From positions 1 through 9,438 of the forward strand of contig VBJR01000255.1 in the NCBI GenBank assembly GCA_005880175.1: DNA of 9,438 nucleotides. The letters are read 5' to 3'. The notes under the pieces are model-generated. The model ran no database searches, was not told the DNA's origin, and saw only the letters and a list, made by a program, of their open reading frames with translations. The stretch comes from Chloroflexota bacterium (GTDB lineage Bacteria > Chloroflexota > Dormibacteria > Dormibacterales > Dormibacteraceae). Of this stretch, positions 6,095 to 9,438 are shown in pieces. The position numbers and the translations under genes were made by a program. Position 1 is the first letter of the stretch, and each line of letters opens with the position of its first letter.

Positions 6095-7114
6095 ATGAAC
6101 ACGATTGGTCGACGCGAGTTCCTGAGCCGGCTCGCTGCGCTCGCCGGTCCGTGCCTGGCGATAGGACCAGCGGTCCTGGACATGGCCCGGAATAGGTTCG
6201 GCGCCACCCCCGATGATCGGCTGCTGGACGAGATGGCGGCGCTGACGAGGAACTACCTCCATCTCCACAACACCGTGGCGCCGGCGGCGGTGCGCATGGC
6301 CATCGCCCGGCACTTCGATGACCTGACGGTGCTCGGGTTGAAGTCGCGTTCGTCGTCCATCTCGAGACGCATCCGCTCGACGGCGGCGCAGACCGCGATC
6401 CTGGCCGGGTGGGTGTCGTTCAACCTGCAGGAACTGACCGAGGCCTTCATGTACTGGAGCGTGGCCCATGATCTCGCCCTGGAGGCGGGCGACGTCAGCG
6501 TGCAGGCACACGCGCTGGCCTCGCGGAGCCGACTCCACTCGCCCATCCACCGCGATCCCGGCGAGGCCGACCCGACGGCCGCGCTGGCGCTGCTCGACCA
6601 GGCGATCAACCTGGCGGAGCACGCCGCGTCGCCCGCGCTGCGGTCGTGGCTGCTGGCCAACCGTGCCCAGCAGCTCGCGGTGACAGGGCAGCCTGTGGCG
6701 AGCTACCGCGACCTGGAGGCGTCGGCGCATTACGCGAGCCTGCCGGAGCAGGGCCACGAGGACATGCTGTCGGGCTGGGACCAGGTGCGAGTGGACGCCT
6801 ATCGGGGAATCTGTGCGATGGCTCGGGGGCGCCCAGACGAGGTGATCGCCATCACGGAGTCGGTGCTGGCGCGGACGGATCCGAAGCGTCTCCAGCGCGC
6901 TCTGCAGCACGCGGACCTGGCCGCCGGGTACGCGCAGCGTGGTGATGTCGACCAGGCGTGCGTGCTGCTCGGGGAGGCGTTGACCGCGGCCAGCCGCGCC
7001 CAGTTCCCGGAAGGGGTGCAGCGGGTTCGAACCACTCGCGCCAGGTACCTGTCCGATGTCGACAGCTCCGCCGTCCGCCAGCTCGACGAGATGCTCGCGA
7101 CCATCAGTTCGTAG
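6095..7114 (+). CDS. TPR-like regulator protein lacking the DUF4062 and HTH domains (copy 3)
   Basis: The gene encodes 339 residues with an intact frame. ATG 6095 is supported by GAGGTG 8 bases upstream. The N-terminus RREFLSRLAALAGP corresponds to the linker after the HTH in copy 2 (HRSELLRRLRALTA), so the protein begins just past the DNA-binding domain. Residues from about 40 to 322 are helical and TPR-like (MAALTRNYLHLHN, AGWVSFNLQELTEAFMYWS, LRSWLLANRAQQLAV, AYRGICAMARGRP), followed by a normal C-terminus. In actinobacterial HTH-TPR regulators this part binds peptides, partners or ligands. Without a DNA-binding domain, copy 3 may act through protein contacts, possibly with a full-length regulator elsewhere. 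Element A upstream matches the transfer-operon control region, which suggests co-regulation. It converges with the 2H phosphoesterase gene, 12 bases apart. Function is inferred. Confidence 0.8.
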   Translation: MNTIGRREFLSRLAALAGPCLAIGPAVLDMARNRFGATPDDRLLDEMAALTRNYLHLHNTVAPAAVRMAIARHFDDLTVLGLKSRSSSISRRIRSTAAQTAILAGWVSFNLQELTEAFMYWSVAHDLALEAGDVSVQAHALASRSRLHSPIHRDPGEADPTAALALLDQAINLAEHAASPALRSWLLANRAQQLAVTGQPVASYRDLEASAHYASLPEQGHEDMLSGWDQVRVDAYRGICAMARGRPDEVIAITESVLARTDPKRLQRALQHADLAAGYAQRGDVDQACVLLGEALTAASRAQFPEGVQRVRTTRARYLSDVDSSAVRQLDEMLATISS

Positions 7115-7126
7115 GTCAGACCTCGC

Positions 7127-7759
7127 TCACGACGGCCCGAGAGGAACGTCTCCGAACGTCGTCCACCGGTAGACGCGTTCGTCTCGATCCAGCACGATCA
7201 GTTTCGCCGCCCGCACCTTCAGCGTCGCCGCCCCGGCCGCCACGCGATCGATGGCGTCGCCGACCGGCTCCGATGGCGCCTCGCTGTTGCTATACGCGAG
7301 ACTGACGTGTGGCTCGAATCCGTGAGCGTGCTCTGGTGCCTCTGGCACCTCATCCCGGATGGAACCGATCGCGGCGCGGACCGCGTCCCGTACCTGACAG
7401 ACAGGATCAGCAGGATGGGGTCGCAAAGCTACGCCCTCGCCGCGCACCTCCACTTCGTCCATGACGAGCTCGAACGCCTGCAGGCTGGTGCATCGGATGC
7501 GGGCTTCGTCCAATACGGCCGCTGCTTCGGTCTCACTCACTTCGTCAGTGAACCCGACGTTCTGCATCGTCAGGTGCAGCCACTGGAGCGGGACCATGTC
7601 CAACCCCGGCAGCGTCGCGAGCTTTCGCTGATAGTCCGTCGCGAGACGATGAAGCTCGTCCAACCCCTCCACGGCGGCTTCGTCGTCGAACGTAATGTGG
7701 AACGTGTAGGCACGTCTGCCGACGTGCCAGCCGGGCCGCCACCACCAATGGTCCCGCAC
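7127..7759 (-). CDS. 2H phosphoesterase, 2'-5' RNA ligase-like family
   Basis: The 210-residue protein has the two histidine motifs of the 2H phosphoesterase superfamily: H62-L-T64 in QWLHLTMQNVG, and H151-V-S153 in GFEPHVSLAYS. An earlier H21-I-T23 strand (YTFHITFDD) is also present. Enzymes of this family act on 2'-5' linkages or cyclic 2',3' or 1''-2'' phosphates in RNA or small nucleotides. The start is placed at GTG 7759 (MRDHWWWRPGW), because AGGAGGTG lies 8 bases upstream. An ATG at 7801 would add 14 residues but has no such site. Length is near that of the family. The gene diverges from the transfer operon, and the 153-base gap between them holds element B. Its substrate is unknown; turnover of a nucleotide signal is one possibility. 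Confidence 0.9.
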   Translation of the reverse strand: MRDHWWWRPGWHVGRRAYTFHITFDDEAAVEGLDELHRLATDYQRKLATLPGLDMVPLQWLHLTMQNVGFTDEVSETEAAAVLDEARIRCTSLQAFELVMDEVEVRGEGVALRPHPADPVCQVRDAVRAAIGSIRDEVPEAPEHAHGFEPHVSLAYSNSEAPSEPVGDAIDRVAAGAATLKVRAAKLIVLDRDERVYRWTTFGDVPLGPS

Positions 7760-7844
7760 GGGCTGCGCACCTCCTGATCGATCGACCTGCATCGGTCGCA
7801 TGATCGTACCTGGACCACGAGCGCGGGCTTCACGGTGTGCATTC

Positions 7845-7909
7845 GACTATGCACGATCTTTCATAGTCACGTGCAGTAGTCGGTTCAAACGGCGGCTGGT
7901 TTCCTTCGA
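7845..7909 (+). promoter_or_regulatory. Conserved operator/promoter-like element B upstream of the transfer operon
   Basis: This is the second copy of element A: CACGAT (7852), CATAGT (7862), TGCAGTAG (7872), CGGT (7881) and TTTCCTTCGA (7900). It also contains a perfect inverted repeat, GACTATG (7845-7851) and CATAGTC (7862-7868), with a 10-base spacer. It ends 3 bases before the GTG of the first transfer-operon gene and lies between divergent genes, so a bound protein could affect both. A direct-repeat reading (CATAGT / CAGTAG) and the dyad reading overlap, and the sequence alone cannot tell which is used. Confidence 0.55.
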
Positions 7910-7912
7910 CTC

Positions 7913-8164
7913 GTGCCGTTCTGCTTCCCGACACCGACGCCCGGCCACCAGCAGTGTGCTGTCTGCGGCTCGCCGGTCGAGCGCGAGGACGCGGGCGCCG
8001 ATGTCCGGCTGTACCTCGGCCCGGGCGACAAGCTGGCCGAGCTCTGGCTGCCGCTCTGCTCGTCCCACGTCGAGCGGTTCGTCCAGGCCCACGACCAGGA
8101 GATCGTCGAATGCCGGGTCGCCTCGGTGGATCGTGGGCGACTCGAACTGGAGGCGCAGCGGTGA
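7913..8164 (+). CDS. Small zinc-ribbon-like protein, first gene of transfer operon
   Basis: The protein has 83 residues from a GTG start without a clear Shine-Dalgarno sequence. The frame is closed upstream by TAG at 7877, and no other start codon lies between, so GTG 7913 is the only sensible choice; a short-leader transcript is possible. C15-x2-C18 (QQCAVCGSP) and C49-x2-H52 (LPLCSSHV) form a likely zinc-binding knuckle pair. The region between them is YLGPGDKLAELWLPL. I do not recognise a named family. It overlaps the next gene by GTGA, so the two are probably translated together. Its place just ahead of a DUF2637 gene suggests an accessory or regulatory role in an integrative element. Confidence 0.7.
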   Translation: MPFCFPTPTPGHQQCAVCGSPVEREDAGADVRLYLGPGDKLAELWLPLCSSHVERFVQAHDQEIVECRVASVDRGRLELEAQR

Positions 8165-8487
8165 CCGAGCGCCAGCAGTCCCAGCAGTGGGAGCGCCAGG
8201 CACATCGCCGCCTCGCCGCTCACGCACGTCAGGCCGCGAATGCGATGCGCCGGCTGGAGGGCACCGCGCTGGTCTGGGTGGACGCGGTCCGGCAGGGTGT
8301 CGAGGAGCGGATGGGCATCGGGCCCGACGATCTCCGGGCCCTCGACGATCCCGTCTACGCGGCCGCCCTCGATCGCTGGGCGCAACTGCGCCAGCTCGCC
8401 GACCAGGCGGAGCAGGCGGCTCGAGACTTGCAGGCTTCCCGGTCGAGCGCGCGTCCGGCCGAGGCGCAGCAGGAGGCCGAGCGGTGA
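8161..8487 (+). CDS. Small helical hypothetical protein of transfer operon
   Basis: The protein has 108 residues and starts at GTG 8161 with TGGAGG 7 bases upstream. It is rich in Gln, Ala, Arg and Glu and looks almost entirely helical (QQWERQAHRRLAAHARQAA, WAQLRQLADQAEQAARDL), with coiled-coil-like heptads at both ends. The middle, ERMGIGPDDLRALDDPVYAA, is probably a turn. There is no cysteine, membrane segment or catalytic motif. I do not recognise a family. It overlaps both neighbours by 4 bases (GTGA at each end), a sign of tight translational coupling. Confidence 0.75.
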   Translation: MTERQQSQQWERQAHRRLAAHARQAANAMRRLEGTALVWVDAVRQGVEERMGIGPDDLRALDDPVYAAALDRWAQLRQLADQAEQAARDLQASRSSARPAEAQQEAER

Positions 8488-8813
8488 AGTGGCTCGACGT
8501 CCGCTTCGCCGGCACCGTCGATTCACCGGACGGAGAGCCCCAGCCGATCTATGTCTCCACCGACGGGCACGTGTGCAGCGTCTACTGCGGCAGCGGCCGT
8601 CACGCGGAGCTGCTCTATCGGGAGGAGCCCGGCCCGCTTGCACCAGCGCTCGTCCAGGCCGCCGTGGATCTGATCCGTCCCGGACTGGCGGTGCTCGACG
8701 TCCAGCCAGCTCCCGAGGCACCGCTGCCCGATGGCTTCACCACCGCCTGGCTCGTCACCTACGGACCGGCACAGCCCGTCCGTCCGGCCCGTCAGTCCGA
8801 GGCCGCCAAATGA
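8484..8813 (+). CDS. Small hypothetical protein of transfer operon
   Basis: The protein has 109 residues from GTG 8484, with AGGAGG 7 bases upstream. The first half is beta-like (KWLDVRFAGTVD, PIYVSTDGHVCSVYCGSGRHAELLY). The second half has a helix, LVQAAVDLIRPGL, and a strand, TTAWLVTYGP. There is no membrane segment. Two cysteines (in HVCSVYCG) are too few for a zinc site on their own. I do not recognise a family. Its stop overlaps the DUF2637 gene start (ATGA), so the products are probably made in fixed proportion. Confidence 0.75.
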   Translation: MKWLDVRFAGTVDSPDGEPQPIYVSTDGHVCSVYCGSGRHAELLYREEPGPLAPALVQAAVDLIRPGLAVLDVQPAPEAPLPDGFTTAWLVTYGPAQPVRPARQSEAAK

Positions 8814-9438
8814 GCGACACCACCGTGAGCCGGGCGCAGCGGCGGCTGGCTGAGATGGCCGGGCTGGAACACGGATGGCGCGTCGTCGCCGGCGAGCTGC
8901 TTGCCTGGATGGTCACCGGCCTGGCGCTGGTGATGAGCTATCGCGCCGAGCAGGATCTCGGCCAGTCCCTCGCCGCGTTCCGCGGCTGGCCCGCATACGT
9001 CTGGCCGCTGTCCGTGGACATCGCGGACGTGGCGATGATGGTCGTCTACCTCGAGTACAAGCGGCTGCGCCTGAGCACCTGGAAGGTGTGGCTGGGCATG
9101 GTCGCCGCCACGGCCGTGATGATCGCGGCCAACGTCCGTTCCGCCCTGCCCGATCCCACCGCCGTCCTCATGCAGGCGTGGGTGCCAGCCATCGCGCTCT
9201 GGCTGTGGCACACGCTCGCGGCGGGCCGCCGCCCGCGTGGGGCCCCCCTCGACATGAGCGTCGTGTGGGCACAGCTGACCGGCCTGGCCGGCCGCCCGTC
9301 CCACCGCCTCATCGAAGCGGCCGACGTGCCGGTGAATGGCGATGCGCCTGCGGATGACGGCCACTCAGAGGAGCGGAATCAGCAGGCACGCGTGCCCGCA
9401 CGCGCGGAGGTGAGGCGGCTTCTGCGGCGGCACCGGGG
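8810..9438 (+). CDS. DUF2637/SpdB-type membrane spread protein (partial, runs off the window)
   Basis: The frame is open from ATG 8810 to the last base: 209 codons with no stop. GAGG lies 7 bases upstream of the start. Four hydrophobic segments lie at about 27-44, 60-81, 91-109 and 118-138. Between and within them, WPLSVDIADVAMMVVYLEYKR (65-84 region) and AANV (107-109 region) are hallmarks of DUF2637, the family of Streptomyces SpdB-like proteins. Those help spread conjugative plasmids and AICEs between mycelial compartments. The C-terminal tail after 140 is hydrophilic and Arg-rich at the edge (RAEVRRLLRRH), and could continue into a DNA-contacting or HTH part. An FtsK/TraB-like translocase, a replication initiator and an integrase would be expected further right if this is an AICE. 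Confidence 0.85.
   Translation, partial: MSDTTVSRAQRRLAEMAGLEHGWRVVAGELLAWMVTGLALVMSYRAEQDLGQSLAAFRGWPAYVWPLSVDIADVAMMVVYLEYKRLRLSTWKVWLGMVAATAVMIAANVRSALPDPTAVLMQAWVPAIALWLWHTLAAGRRPRGAPLDMSVVWAQLTGLAGRPSHRLIEAADVPVNGDAPADDGHSEERNQQARVPARAEVRRLLRRHR

Noticed and set aside
6110..6180. Twin-arginine-like export signal at the start of copy 3 (RREFLS plus a hydrophobic stretch)
   Set aside because: The same segment aligns with the linker after the HTH in copy 2, and TPR regulators of this kind are cytoplasmic; the resemblance is probably accidental.
7760..7801. Start of the 2H phosphoesterase at ATG 7801
   Set aside because: GTG 7759 has a strong AGGAGGTG at ideal spacing, and the protein then begins MRDHWWWRPGW, as I recall for the family.
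1..9438. CRISPR arrays, insertion sequences and rRNA genes
   Set aside because: I saw no regularly spaced short repeats, transposase-like proteins or rRNA segments on either strand.

Overview
The window comes from a high-GC actinobacterium. Codon third positions are strongly G/C, GTG starts are common, and the right end carries a DUF2637/SpdB-type spread protein typical of actinobacterial integrative and conjugative elements (AICEs) and plasmids. I cannot name the genus. A degenerate tRNA-Leu-like sequence, broken regulator copies and an A/T-richer block all point to a mobile-element or accessory-island setting.

Layout, left to right. (1) Positions 1-138 hold a likely rho-independent terminator for a gene outside the window. 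(2) Positions 139-855 are a truncated copy of the C-terminal TPR-like module of a regulator (copy 1). (3) A small hypothetical gene (954-1196), a tRNA-Leu(CAA)-like remnant (1199-1270) and a HIT-family hydrolase (1284-1724) follow on the + strand. (4) On the - strand lies a TIR block read right to left: a ThsB-like TIR protein (3851-3354), a canonical TIR protein with a conserved C-terminal domain (3273-2233), and a small three-helix membrane protein (2203-1745). (5) Positions 4147-5908 hold a damaged DUF4062-HTH-TPR regulator (copy 2), with an apparent internal deletion and a one-base frameshift. (6) Positions 6095-7114 hold an intact TPR-only paralogue (copy 3). (7) A convergent 2H phosphoesterase of the 2'-5' RNA ligase-like family occupies 7759-7127. 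(8) From 7913 to the right edge runs a tightly coupled operon of three small unknown proteins and a DUF2637 membrane protein, probably the start of a transfer module.

Two observations stand out. First, the - strand block looks like a TIR-based anti-phage module in which a Thoeris ThsB-type signal synthase sits with a second TIR protein and a membrane protein rather than with ThsA; this may be an undescribed combination. Second, a conserved element of about 57 bp, with direct-repeat half-sites, occurs both upstream of the TPR regulator copy 3 and upstream of the transfer operon. This suggests that one regulator controls both.

The TPR copies 1 and 2 are near-identical direct repeats on either side of the HIT/TIR block, so the block could be lost by homologous recombination, or could have arrived together with the duplication. 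Functions of the TIR module, the operators and the small transfer-operon proteins are inferred from sequence only.
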